From a virus: DNA of 21,686 bases. Under the pieces are notes generated by a model. It ran no database searches. It worked only from the letters and a program-made list of their open reading frames with translations, and was not told the origin of the DNA. Positions 1 to 6,930 of the stretch are shown here, piece by piece; positions within the stretch are counted from its first letter, which is position 1; each line of letters begins with the position of its first letter. Position numbers and translations under genes: made by a program. Location of the stretch: the IMG/VR virus record IMGVR_UViG_3300030108_000665, positions 1 through 21,686 of that record. One strand, 5' to 3'.

Positions 1-654
1 GAAACAGATTCTAATGTTTTATCAGATTCTGTTTTAGAAAATATTATTTTAAATGCACAATATAGAATTTTTAGAGATGTTCCTATTGATGCAGATAGGA
101 AACAACAAGAAGCTAATTTAATCGTAGGTCAGGAAACGATTAACGCTCCAGCAGGAGCCGTATTTATTAGAGGAATACAAGTTTATGATTCTACTTCAGC
201 TATAACTGGACCCAATACATGGTTAGAAAAAAAAGATATTACATATTTACAAGAGTATGTTTCCTCAACAGCTTCTGCAAAACGAGGTAAACCAAAATAC
301 TATGCCATGTTTGGAGGGGCTACAGGAGAGTCTGACTCTACGTCTGGAAGAATGATGTTTGCTCCAGTTCCTGATGCAACGTATAAATTTAGGGTTCATT
401 ACAATTTTGCACCTGCATTATTAGAGAATAACGACACAAATTATATTAGTCTTAACTTTCCAAATGGATTATTATATTGTTGTTTATCGGAGGCATATGG
501 GTTTTTAAAAGGCCCAATTGATATGTTGACACTATATGAAAATAAGTATAAACAAGAGGTACAGAAGTTTGCTAATGAGCAAGTCGGTAGAAGACGAAGA
601 GATGACTACACTGATGGCGCTGTTCGTATACCGGTAAACTCAGCAAACCCGTAG
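1..654 (+). CDS. Head-tail adaptor (neck) protein, 5' end missing
   Basis: The frame is open from the first base to a TAG at 652-654, so about 217 residues are visible and the N-terminus lies outside the window. An internal ATG at 307 is not the real start, because the reading frame upstream is continuous and protein-like. The visible part has a helical opening, a block ending in KKDITYLQEY, and a C-terminal helix region rich in charged residues with the run GRRRRDD. This pattern resembles the phage SU10-type adaptor family, which sits between portal and tail nozzle; I recall the resemblance and have not searched it. Its place just before virion and tail-fibre genes agrees with a neck role. 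It could instead be another small connector protein. Confidence 0.6.
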   Translation, partial: ETDSNVLSDSVLENIILNAQYRIFRDVPIDADRKQQEANLIVGQETINAPAGAVFIRGIQVYDSTSAITGPNTWLEKKDITYLQEYVSSTASAKRGKPKYYAMFGGATGESDSTSGRMMFAPVPDATYKFRVHYNFAPALLENNDTNYISLNFPNGLLYCCLSEAYGFLKGPIDMLTLYENKYKQEVQKFANEQVGRRRRDDYTDGAVRIPVNSANP

Positions 655-664
655 GAGAATAATT

Positions 665-1102
665 ATGGCAATATCATCGGCAGTTTGTAACAGCTTTAAA
701 CAAGAAATTTTAGTTGGTACACACAATTTTACAGCTACAAGTGGAGACACTTTTAAAATAGCTTTGTTTACTAGTTCAGCATCTTTAGGTGCAAGCACAA
801 CAGCATATAGCACATCAAATGAAATTTCAAATACATCAGGTTCTGCATATTCCGCAGGTGGTGCAACTTTAACAAGCGTAACTCCAGCTTTGTCTGGATC
901 AACTGCAGTTTGTGACTTTGCAGATGTAAGTTATACTTCTGCATCTTTTACAGCAAATGGTGCGTTAATTTATAATGACGATCAATCTGACAAAGCTGTT
1001 GCTGTTATCGCATTTGGTGGTGACAAAACAGTTTCTTCTGGAACTTTTACAATTCAATTCCCAACAGCAGACGCATCTAACGCAATCATTCGTATAGCGT
1101 AA
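665..1102 (+). CDS. Putative small virion protein (145 aa)
   Basis: This 145-residue protein is dominated by Ser, Thr, Ala and Gly with regular alternation of hydrophobic and small polar residues, which suggests an all-beta fold. Phrases such as FKIALFTSSA near residue 30 and DKAVAVIAFGGDK near residue 108 recall a beta-sandwich family common in tailed phages of marine metagenomes. Its exact role (decoration, tail or fibre base) is not known to me. The start is well supported: AGGAG at 653-657 overlaps the TAG stop of the adaptor gene and lies 7 bases before the ATG. It lies between the adaptor and the repeat-rich tail protein, so a structural role is inferred from context. There is no signal peptide or membrane segment. 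Confidence 0.6.
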   Translation: MAISSAVCNSFKQEILVGTHNFTATSGDTFKIALFTSSASLGASTTAYSTSNEISNTSGSAYSAGGATLTSVTPALSGSTAVCDFADVSYTSASFTANGALIYNDDQSDKAVAVIAFGGDKTVSSGTFTIQFPTADASNAIIRIA

Positions 1103-1105
1103 GGG

Positions 1106-1126
1106 GTAACGACGGATGTCCGTTAC
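1106..1126 (+). promoter_or_regulatory. Possible hairpin around a start codon
   Basis: GTAACG at 1106-1111 and CGTTAC at 1121-1126 are perfect inverted copies. Inside them CGGA (1112-1115) can pair with TCCG (1118-1121) in a competing fold. The ATG of the next gene (1116) lies in the loop, so an RNA hairpin here could reduce initiation. There is no clean AGGAG in front of this ATG, only AAGGGG at 1101-1106, which the stem would partly cover. The stem is short and could be chance. Confidence 0.25.
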
Positions 1127-2486
1127 TAAAACTTTCACAGTAACGGTAGTTAGTACCGATTCAGGAAATAAATATTTTATTGATGGCGTACAACAAGCTA
1201 CAATAAATATAGCTGAAGGCGGTACATACAAGTTTGATCAATCAGATTCTTCAAATTCATCTCACCCTTTAAGATTTTCTACAACAAGTAATGGAACACA
1301 TTCTGGCGGTAGTGAATATACAACTGGCGTAACGACAAATGGAACACCAGGTAGTTCAGGAGCATATACTCAAATTACAGTTGCGGCATCTGCACCAACT
1401 TTATATTACTATTGTCAATATCACTCAGGAATGGGTGGTCAAGCAAACACTCCAGCAGGTGATTCATGGGGTGTATTAACTTGGAACCAAAATTCTTGGG
1501 GACAACAAGATAAAATAGAATTTTCGTTAACAGGTGTTTCCGCTACATCAAGTGTGGGTTCTACTTTAGAAGCCTTTAATGAATCAGGTTGGGGTAGATT
1601 AAGATGGGGTGATGCTGATTGGAATGAAGGAGCTAATGAAACTATTTCTGTTGGAGGTTTAGGTTTAACTTCTAGTGTTGGATCTCTTACTTTAGAATCT
1701 AAATATTTATTAGAGATGATTGGTTCTAATCACTCTTTAACTTCTAGTATTGGTAGCTTACAAGTTAATGGTGAAATAGGTGTACCGTTAACGGGTGTAT
1801 CAGCAGAATTTGCAACACCAACTTTATCTTACACAGGAACATTGGTTGGTTGGGGTAGAGATGGTTGGAATGATAATTCTTGGGGAGAATCTCCTGATCA
1901 AGTTATTCCGTTAGTAGGTCAAGAATTAACTTCAAGCGTTGGATCTCCTACTTTAGGATTTGCATACGAATTATCCGGTCAAGAAGCCACAACAAGCGTT
2001 GATGATGTTAGTTTTGTAATTAGTCCTACTGTTGCTCTTTCTGGACAATCTTCTACTTTATCTTTAGGAACTTTAGGACTATCATTTGGTGCAGTTGATA
2101 TTACAGGAGTATCTTCAACATCTAGTGTGGGAACTTTAGGACTAGAGTTTGGTCCGAGTGACATTACTGGTGTATCAGCAACTTTCAATGTTGGACAAAC
2201 TTCCATAAGTTCCGTTGAAATAATAACTTTAAGTGGTGTATCTTCAACATCTTCAGTAGGTTCTCCTACATTAGAATTTGCATATGAATTATCTGGTCAA
2301 TCTTCTACGTCTTCTGTAGGTTCTATTACCCTTTCAGATGTAGTGCAAGGATTGGTTACAGATGAACTTACATCTACTGTTGGTTTATTAGGAGTACAAG
2401 CTTACGCAAATATTGACACGGGCTCAAATACATCGTATACAGGTGTTGCAACTGGGTCAAATACAAGTTATACTAACGTCGCATAG
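1116..2486 (+). CDS. Repeat-rich tail protein with N-terminal cupredoxin-like domain
   Basis: This 456-residue protein has three parts. Residues 1-112 look like a cupredoxin beta-barrel: GGTYKFDQS, then HPLRF with H50, then YYYCQYHSGMGG with C100, H103 and M106. The order His, Cys-x2-His, Met matches type-1 copper sites, although the Met is three residues after the second His rather than the usual four or five. Residues 117-258 hold three Trp-rich motifs of the form GWGRxxWxxxxWxE, at about 117-130, 157-171 and 245-257. Residues 138-430 carry about twelve short repeats resembling LSGVSSTSSVGSPTLEF. The C-terminus repeats TGSNTSYT twice. Such proteins occur in marine phage tail regions and are thought to be structural. 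Copper binding is inference; the domain may be only a structural fold. Confidence 0.7.
   Translation: MSVTKTFTVTVVSTDSGNKYFIDGVQQATINIAEGGTYKFDQSDSSNSSHPLRFSTTSNGTHSGGSEYTTGVTTNGTPGSSGAYTQITVAASAPTLYYYCQYHSGMGGQANTPAGDSWGVLTWNQNSWGQQDKIEFSLTGVSATSSVGSTLEAFNESGWGRLRWGDADWNEGANETISVGGLGLTSSVGSLTLESKYLLEMIGSNHSLTSSIGSLQVNGEIGVPLTGVSAEFATPTLSYTGTLVGWGRDGWNDNSWGESPDQVIPLVGQELTSSVGSPTLGFAYELSGQEATTSVDDVSFVISPTVALSGQSSTLSLGTLGLSFGAVDITGVSSTSSVGTLGLEFGPSDITGVSATFNVGQTSISSVEIITLSGVSSTSSVGSPTLEFAYELSGQSSTSSVGSITLSDVVQGLVTDELTSTVGLLGVQAYANIDTGSNTSYTGVATGSNTSYTNVA
1527..2405 (+). repeat. Tandem protein-coding repeats, about 12 degenerate units
   Basis: This stretch encodes about twelve imperfect units with the core [LI][ST]Gxx[AS]TSSVGSxTLxF. 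Units begin near residues 138, 178, 202, 225, 266, 286, 308, 328, 349, 372, 392 and 413 of the tail protein. Spacing is close to 20 residues in the second half and wider in the first, where the Trp-rich motifs are inserted. Several units are nearly identical at the DNA level, for example around 2116 and 2246, which points to duplication. Repeated beta-hairpin units of this sort are typical of trimeric fibre shafts. Confidence 0.75.
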
Positions 2487-2496
2487 GAGATAAATT

Positions 2497-3729
2497 ATGG
2501 CATCAACATACACACCTTTAGGAGTAGAACTTCAGGCTACTGGTGAAAACGCTGGTACATGGGGAACTAAAACTAATACAAATTTACAAATTATAGAACA
2601 AATTTCAGGTGGATATACAACGCAAGCAGTTAATGGAACTGGCGCTACTACGTTATCAGTTTCTGACGGATCAACTGGTGCAACTTTATCTCATAGAATG
2701 ATCGAGTTTACTGGTACAATTACTGGAAATATAACTGTAACTATACCACTTGATGTTCAAAATTTTTATTTTTTAAGAAACTCAACTTCAGGTTCATACA
2801 CAGTTGAATTTAAATATGTATCAGGAAGTGGTGACTCGTTTACTTTCGCAGCAGCAGACAAAGGAGATGCTCTTGTATTTGCTACTGCAAATGATGGAAC
2901 TAATCCAGATATTGATACTTTACCAGCTGGAGATGTATCATTAACAGGAACACAAACTTTAACAAACAAAACCTTAACATCACCTAAAATAGGAACTTCT
3001 ATCTTAGATACTAACGGAAATGAATTAGCTCTTTTAACAGCAACAAGTTCAGCTGTTAATGAAGTTACATTAGCAAACGCTGCAACAGGAAATAACCCAT
3101 CTTTCGCAGCAACAGGTGGAGACACAAATATTGGTATTGATCTTAAAACAAAAGGAAGTGGTGTAATTAAAGCTGAAGATAGTGGTGGAAACGTATCTGC
3201 CATTAAAATAGCAGGTAAAGAAACTATATGGGTTCCAGCTGCAGCTATGTATGCAGCGACAACTAATGGAGCTGATGCAGAACAAGTTGAAACAACAGCA
3301 ACAAGACCAGATATGAAAGTATTTGATTTTGATGCAAGTACAAAACAATATACACAATTTACAATAGCTATGCCTAAATCATGGAACGAAGGTACTTTAA
3401 CTTACCAAGTTTATTGGGCACCTAGCACGACTAATACAGGAAATGCTATTTTTGGTTTAGAAGCAGTTGCATGTGCAGATGGTGATACTATCGATGTTGC
3501 ATATGGAACAGCTATAGAAGTCACAGACGCAGGTATAGGAACAGTTGAAGATCAACAAATTACATCTGAAAGTAGTGCTATGACAGTTGCGGGTTCTCCT
3601 GCAGCAGGTGAACAAACTTATTTTCAACTATACAGAGACGCAGCGGATGGTAGTGATACTTTTACTGGTGAATGTAGAGTTCTAGGTATTAAATTATTCT
3701 TTACTACTGACGCGGCTAACGACCTGTAA
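2497..3729 (+). CDS. Tail fibre protein (410 aa)
   Basis: The N-terminus has the features of a phage fibre attachment region, with PLGVELQATGEN at residues 7-18 and WGTKTNTNLQIIEQI at about 22-36. The phrase TLTNKTLTSPKI at residues 154-165 is a recurrent motif of phage tail fibres, here followed by a Thr/Ala/Gly-rich stretch with DLKTKGSGVIKA at about 215-226. The remaining C-terminal part (about 240-410) looks like a compact beta-rich head, with an acidic receptor-type composition. The start is set by AGGAG at 2485-2489, overlapping the TAG stop of the previous gene and 7 bases before the ATG. The protein probably forms fibres that contact the host surface; the receptor cannot be told from sequence. 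Confidence 0.8.
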   Translation: MASTYTPLGVELQATGENAGTWGTKTNTNLQIIEQISGGYTTQAVNGTGATTLSVSDGSTGATLSHRMIEFTGTITGNITVTIPLDVQNFYFLRNSTSGSYTVEFKYVSGSGDSFTFAAADKGDALVFATANDGTNPDIDTLPAGDVSLTGTQTLTNKTLTSPKIGTSILDTNGNELALLTATSSAVNEVTLANAATGNNPSFAATGGDTNIGIDLKTKGSGVIKAEDSGGNVSAIKIAGKETIWVPAAAMYAATTNGADAEQVETTATRPDMKVFDFDASTKQYTQFTIAMPKSWNEGTLTYQVYWAPSTTNTGNAIFGLEAVACADGDTIDVAYGTAIEVTDAGIGTVEDQQITSESSAMTVAGSPAAGEQTYFQLYRDAADGSDTFTGECRVLGIKLFFTTDAANDL

Positions 3730-3740
3730 GGAATTTAAAT

Positions 3741-4769
3741 ATGAGAGAATTAAAAAATAAACTTACTACAGGTAAGAACACAAAAAACATTCAAAGAAGA
3801 AAAAGTAAATCATTCGGTTATCAAGTTTTAGGATTTGGTTCGGGTAGCGGAAAAGCAATATTAAGCGTAGAATATTTAGTCGTTGCTGGAGGCGGTGGAG
3901 CTAACCCAACTGTTTATAGTGGACTTGCGGCAGGAGCTGGTGGTTTTAGAACTTCGGTTGCAAGTGCAACATCAGGTGGTGGTGCTTCAGCAGAACCCCC
4001 TTTTGAAGCAGAATATGGAACTGCTTACACAGTTACAGTAGGAGCTGGAGGCCCTTCTCAATCAACTATTGGTTTATCTTACACACAACAAGGTGCAAGC
4101 GGAAAAGGTGTTAGTTCAGTTTTTGCTACTGTCACTTCTATTGGAGGTGGTGCAGGTACTTATTTTCAAGCTGATAAAGATGTAGATATGAATGACGGTG
4201 GTTCAGGTGGAAGTGGACCTGATTTAGGACCACCTAATCCCCCATCCACAACAGGACAAGGAACACCAGGACAAGGATTTAGAGGAGGATTTAACGATGT
4301 TGCCAGTCAAGGCGGAGGCGGCGGAGCTGGTCAAATAGGACTTAACGGATCTGCTACTCCTGGTGGCCCAAGGTCAGGTGGAGATGGTGGAGATGGTGTA
4401 CAATCTGCAATCAATGGTTCTGCAACTTATTACGCTGGAGGTGGCGGTGGTGGAAATTGGTCTTATGGTGACCCTACCCCTGCTCAAGGCGGAGGCGTTG
4501 GTGGCCTTGGTGGTGGCGGAAATGGAGCGTCATCTTATACACCAGCTACGGCTTCAGCTGGAGGAACAAATACTGGAGGCGGCGGAGGCGGAAGTTCTGG
4601 AGCTCCTGTTGCACCATTTATGGGTAAAGCCGGCGGATCAGGTCTTGTTGTAGTTAGATACGCTGATACTGTGCCTGATGCATCAGCAACAAATGGAACT
4701 AAAACAACAACACCTGGATATAAAGTTTATACATTTACACAGTCAGGAAGTATTACATTTAATCAATAA
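3741..4769 (+). CDS. Glycine-rich tail adhesin-like protein (342 aa)
   Basis: A basic N-terminus (residues 1-40, many Lys and Arg) precedes the phrase EYLVVAGGGG at residues 44-53, the hallmark opening of a glycine-rich domain found in many phage tail proteins. Several polyglycine tracts follow up to about residue 300, then SGLVVVRY at about 300-307 and a C-terminal beta segment ending in ITFNQ. The layout resembles receptor-binding adhesins that stack polyglycine helices, such as the gp38 class of T-even phages, but this is analogy. It contains several Pro-Gly and Pro-Pro pairs near 163-178 in the Gly-rich part. It lies between a tail fibre and a conserved marine phage protein. The preceding Shine-Dalgarno is AAGGA at 3729-3733. 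GC content is raised by GGN codons. Confidence 0.7.
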   Translation: MRELKNKLTTGKNTKNIQRRKSKSFGYQVLGFGSGSGKAILSVEYLVVAGGGGANPTVYSGLAAGAGGFRTSVASATSGGGASAEPPFEAEYGTAYTVTVGAGGPSQSTIGLSYTQQGASGKGVSSVFATVTSIGGGAGTYFQADKDVDMNDGGSGGSGPDLGPPNPPSTTGQGTPGQGFRGGFNDVASQGGGGGAGQIGLNGSATPGGPRSGGDGGDGVQSAINGSATYYAGGGGGGNWSYGDPTPAQGGGVGGLGGGGNGASSYTPATASAGGTNTGGGGGGSSGAPVAPFMGKAGGSGLVVVRYADTVPDASATNGTKTTTPGYKVYTFTQSGSITFNQ

Positions 4770-4771
4770 TC

Positions 4772-5230
4772 ATGGCTCATTTTGCAAAAATAGATTCTAA
4801 CAATAAAGTGGAGACAGTAATTGTTGCTCCTGATCAAGCTTATGTTGACTCATTAGGTGGGAGATGGATTCAAACTTCTTATAATACTTTAGCTGGAGTG
4901 CATTATGATCCTATTACTGGACAACCATCTGCTGATCAATCAAAAGCTTTAAGAAAAAATTTTGCAGGTATAGGGGCAAATTATGATGAATCTAGAGATG
5001 CTTTTATATCAGATCAACCTTATCCTTCATGGACTTTAAATGAGACTTCATGTATTTATGAACCACCAGTTGCAATACCGACAATTTGGACATATGCAAC
5101 AGACGAAAGAGAAGATGAAATTTTTAAATTTACAGATTGGGACGAACCTAATTTAAGATGGATTGCAATAAAACAAGACGATACTAATATATATTGGGAT
5201 CCTAATACTACTAGTTGGGTTTCATATTAG
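4772..5230 (+). CDS. Conserved marine phage protein of unknown function (152 aa)
   Basis: The protein opens MAHFAKIDSNNKVE and contains WIQTSYNT near residue 32, LRKNFAGIGANYD at about 61-73, and YPSWTLNE at about 84-91. I recognise this combination from cyanophage and other marine phage tail regions, where it has no assigned role. There is no membrane segment, signal peptide or catalytic motif. It starts two bases after the stop of the glycine-rich adhesin and has no clear Shine-Dalgarno, so translation probably depends on coupling to that gene. The position suggests a tail-fibre accessory or assembly factor; this is inference. The end is followed by the only gap (38 bases) before the oxygenase cassette. 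Confidence 0.6.
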   Translation: MAHFAKIDSNNKVETVIVAPDQAYVDSLGGRWIQTSYNTLAGVHYDPITGQPSADQSKALRKNFAGIGANYDESRDAFISDQPYPSWTLNETSCIYEPPVAIPTIWTYATDEREDEIFKFTDWDEPNLRWIAIKQDDTNIYWDPNTTSWVSY

Positions 5231-5231
5231 A

Positions 5232-5270
5232 TTGACATTTTTTACATTTATTGTAAATTAAATTTATAAT
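5232..5270 (+). promoter_or_regulatory. Candidate promoter/operator before the oxygenase cassette
   Basis: The 38-base gap holds TTGACA (5232-5237), a perfect dyad TTTACA-5-TGTAAA (5241-5257) and TATAAT (5265-5270). TTTACA at 5241-5246 is 18 bases from TATAAT, giving a plausible sigma70 promoter, but its transcript would start inside the first oxygenase gene, whose ATG is at 5269. TTGACA pairs 16 bases away only with the poorer TAAATT (5254-5259), which would give a normal short leader. The dyad could bind a regulator. The base composition is so AT-rich that chance matches are likely. Confidence 0.35.
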
Positions 5271-5760
5271 GGTTAAGAAAGTAAAATACAGAGTAGAAGA
5301 TTTTTTTATAACTAATGAAGAATTAAAAAATATTCAACAAGTAATATTGAACAAGAATTTTCCTTGGTACTGTTCAGTTGGAGTGTCTTCTGCCATGAAT
5401 AAAGATGGAGTGTATTTTACACACATGCTCTATCAAGATAAAATTACTTCAGAACACACATCAATAGTTGATCCTATTTTAAAAAAATTAAAAGCTTTTT
5501 GTATAAAAAGAATAAAAGTTAACATGTACCCTGCAACTCATAAAATTTTTGAACATGAAAAACATAGAGATTATCCCGAAAAACATAAAGGTTTTTTATT
5601 TTATATAAATAACAATAATGGTTTTACCCGTATGAGTGATAAAACTAAAATTGAAAGTAGAGAAAATAGAGGTTTATTTTTTGATCCTAGTGATTTTCAC
5701 AATAGTTCAACATGCACAGATGAGCCCTACAGAATAAATATTAATTTTAATTATGTATAA
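5269..5760 (+). CDS. 2-oxoglutarate/Fe(II) oxygenase, HxD type, 163 aa
   Basis: This small protein has the iron-binding facial triad of the double-stranded beta-helix oxygenases: H99-R-D101 and the distal H144 in the phrase DFHNSS. R155, eleven residues after H144 in EPYRININF, is placed to bind the 2-oxoglutarate carboxylate. Such enzymes couple decarboxylation of 2-oxoglutarate to hydroxylation of a substrate, which here is unknown. At 163 residues it is near the lower size limit, little more than the catalytic core. It is the first of five oxygenase genes. There is no good Shine-Dalgarno (GGAGA-like sequence absent), and TATAAT overlaps the ATG. Its stop overlaps the next start as TAATG. 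The family assignment rests on the motif and on overall pattern. Confidence 0.72.
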   Translation: MVKKVKYRVEDFFITNEELKNIQQVILNKNFPWYCSVGVSSAMNKDGVYFTHMLYQDKITSEHTSIVDPILKKLKAFCIKRIKVNMYPATHKIFEHEKHRDYPEKHKGFLFYINNNNGFTRMSDKTKIESRENRGLFFDPSDFHNSSTCTDEPYRININFNYV

Positions 5761-6425
5761 TGACTGAACAAGTTTTATATAAAGTAATTAAAAATGCAAT
5801 TTCTAAAGAATTAGCTGAGTTTTGCTATGAATATTTAAGACTAAAAAGTAGAGCCGTTGCCATTATGTACAATAGAAAAGAATTTACTAAACGTAATGTG
5901 TATTTAGGTTATTTTAATGATCCTCAGGTTCCAGGTTGCTATAGCATGTATGCAGATCCTGTAATGGAAACATTACTAATAAAAGTATTACCTAAATTAG
6001 AAGAGTGTTTAGATAAAGAATTAGTTCCAACGTATTCTTATTGTAGATTTTATAGAAAAGGAAATGAACTAAAAAGACATAAAGATAGAGACAGTTGTGA
6101 AATATCCACCACACTACATTTGGGTGGAGACCCGTGGCCTATTTATGTAGAACCAGATCATACAAAAGGAAGAGATACTCCTAATGGATACATGTCTGAA
6201 CAAACAAAAGGAGTTCAGATAGACTTAGAACCTGGAGACATGTTAATCTATTATGGGAGAGAAATAGAACATTGGAGAGAACCTTTTAAAAAAGATAAAT
6301 GTGCTCAAGTTTTTCTTCATTATAATGATTTAAATGGTGCATTGAAAGATACTAATTTATTTGATGGAAGATTGGAATTAGGTTTACAATCAGTTGGAAA
6401 AAAACTAGATGTTCCTAAAACATAA
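5760..6425 (+). CDS. 2-oxoglutarate/Fe(II) oxygenase, prolyl-hydroxylase-like, 221 aa
   Basis: The core runs from YSYCRFYRKG (residues 92-101) into RHKDRD, giving the ligands H107 and D109. LEPGDMLIYYG at about 156-166 is the usual strand before the distal ligand, which I assign to H171 in EIEHWREPF. A second histidine, H187 in VFLHYND, lies in the last core strand. This EHWR type is common in cyanophages and other marine phages, where it is annotated as 2OG-Fe(II) oxygenase; the substrate is not known. The C-terminal 30 residues extend beyond the core. The start overlaps the previous stop as TAATG at 5758-5762. The next gene begins 17 bases before the end of this one. Confidence 0.8.
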   Translation: MTEQVLYKVIKNAISKELAEFCYEYLRLKSRAVAIMYNRKEFTKRNVYLGYFNDPQVPGCYSMYADPVMETLLIKVLPKLEECLDKELVPTYSYCRFYRKGNELKRHKDRDSCEISTTLHLGGDPWPIYVEPDHTKGRDTPNGYMSEQTKGVQIDLEPGDMLIYYGREIEHWREPFKKDKCAQVFLHYNDLNGALKDTNLFDGRLELGLQSVGKKLDVPKT

Positions 6426-6930
6426 GAAAGTTAATATTAATAAATTTTTAGAAGAAATGAAAAAGTGTAAAACAGTAAATGTAAATTGTGATTTATTAAA
6501 ATCAAAATCTACACAAGGAGTTAATTCTTCTCAAATAGAGTTAATTAATATAAGTAAATTGTCTAAACTATTTCTAGAAGCTATGAAAGATCTTATAGAA
6601 ATTAATAATTTAAAACCTACTTCTTGTTGGAGTGTTTCTGGAGACGAGGGTTCTTATCATAGAATACATAGACACCTACCTTTTAATGGAGAGAATGTAG
6701 AAAAAACTAATAGAATATCTACAATTTTATATTTGGATGTACCCTCTAAAACTAAAATAGCAGATGGAGATTTTTACTTTGTTATAAAAGAAGATGATGA
6801 AATAAGATCATATAGTATTGAGCCCAAGGTAGGTGATTTTATAGTCATGTCTGCAAATGTATTTCACGGAACTTATCCACAAAGCAAAGGTTTAAGAAGA
6901 ACTTTAAACATGGATTTTATTTATGCATAA
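6409..6930 (+). CDS. Probable 2-oxoglutarate/Fe(II) oxygenase with HxH motif, 173 aa
   Basis: The second half has the outline of an oxygenase core: SYHRIHRHLPF with H87-R-H89 in place of HxD, VGDFIVMSANVFHG with distal H153, and GLRRTLNMDF, where R163 or R164 could bind 2-oxoglutarate. A His in the second ligand position is seen in one putative 2OG-oxygenase family (2OG-FeII_Oxy_5), but there is an extra H84, so the ligand pair could be H84/H87 or H87/H89. Residues 1-70 are Lys-rich and helical and not recognised. The ATG at 6409 lies inside the upstream gene; a second ATG at 6457 is possible and would remove 16 residues. The frame overlaps the next gene by 8 bases. Confidence 0.6.
   Translation: MFLKHKKVNINKFLEEMKKCKTVNVNCDLLKSKSTQGVNSSQIELINISKLSKLFLEAMKDLIEINNLKPTSCWSVSGDEGSYHRIHRHLPFNGENVEKTNRISTILYLDVPSKTKIADGDFYFVIKEDDEIRSYSIEPKVGDFIVMSANVFHGTYPQSKGLRRTLNMDFIYA

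Noticed and set aside
2766-3203. Open frame of 145 codons on the minus strand inside the tail-fibre gene
   Set aside because: It is fully antisense to a well-supported gene, lacks a recognisable domain, and its composition mirrors the codon pattern of the plus strand.
4363-4653. Second plus-strand frame in the glycine-rich gene
   Set aside because: Glycine codon runs (GGN) rarely give stops in shifted frames; the product is low complexity and lacks a separate ribosome site.
1116-4769. Diversity-generating retroelement acting on tail genes
   Set aside because: No reverse transcriptase and no template/variable repeat pair was found in the window.
5241-5257. Hairpin TTTACA/TGTAAA as a terminator
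   Set aside because: The stem is only six A/T-rich pairs and no T run follows on either strand; an operator or promoter part is more likely.
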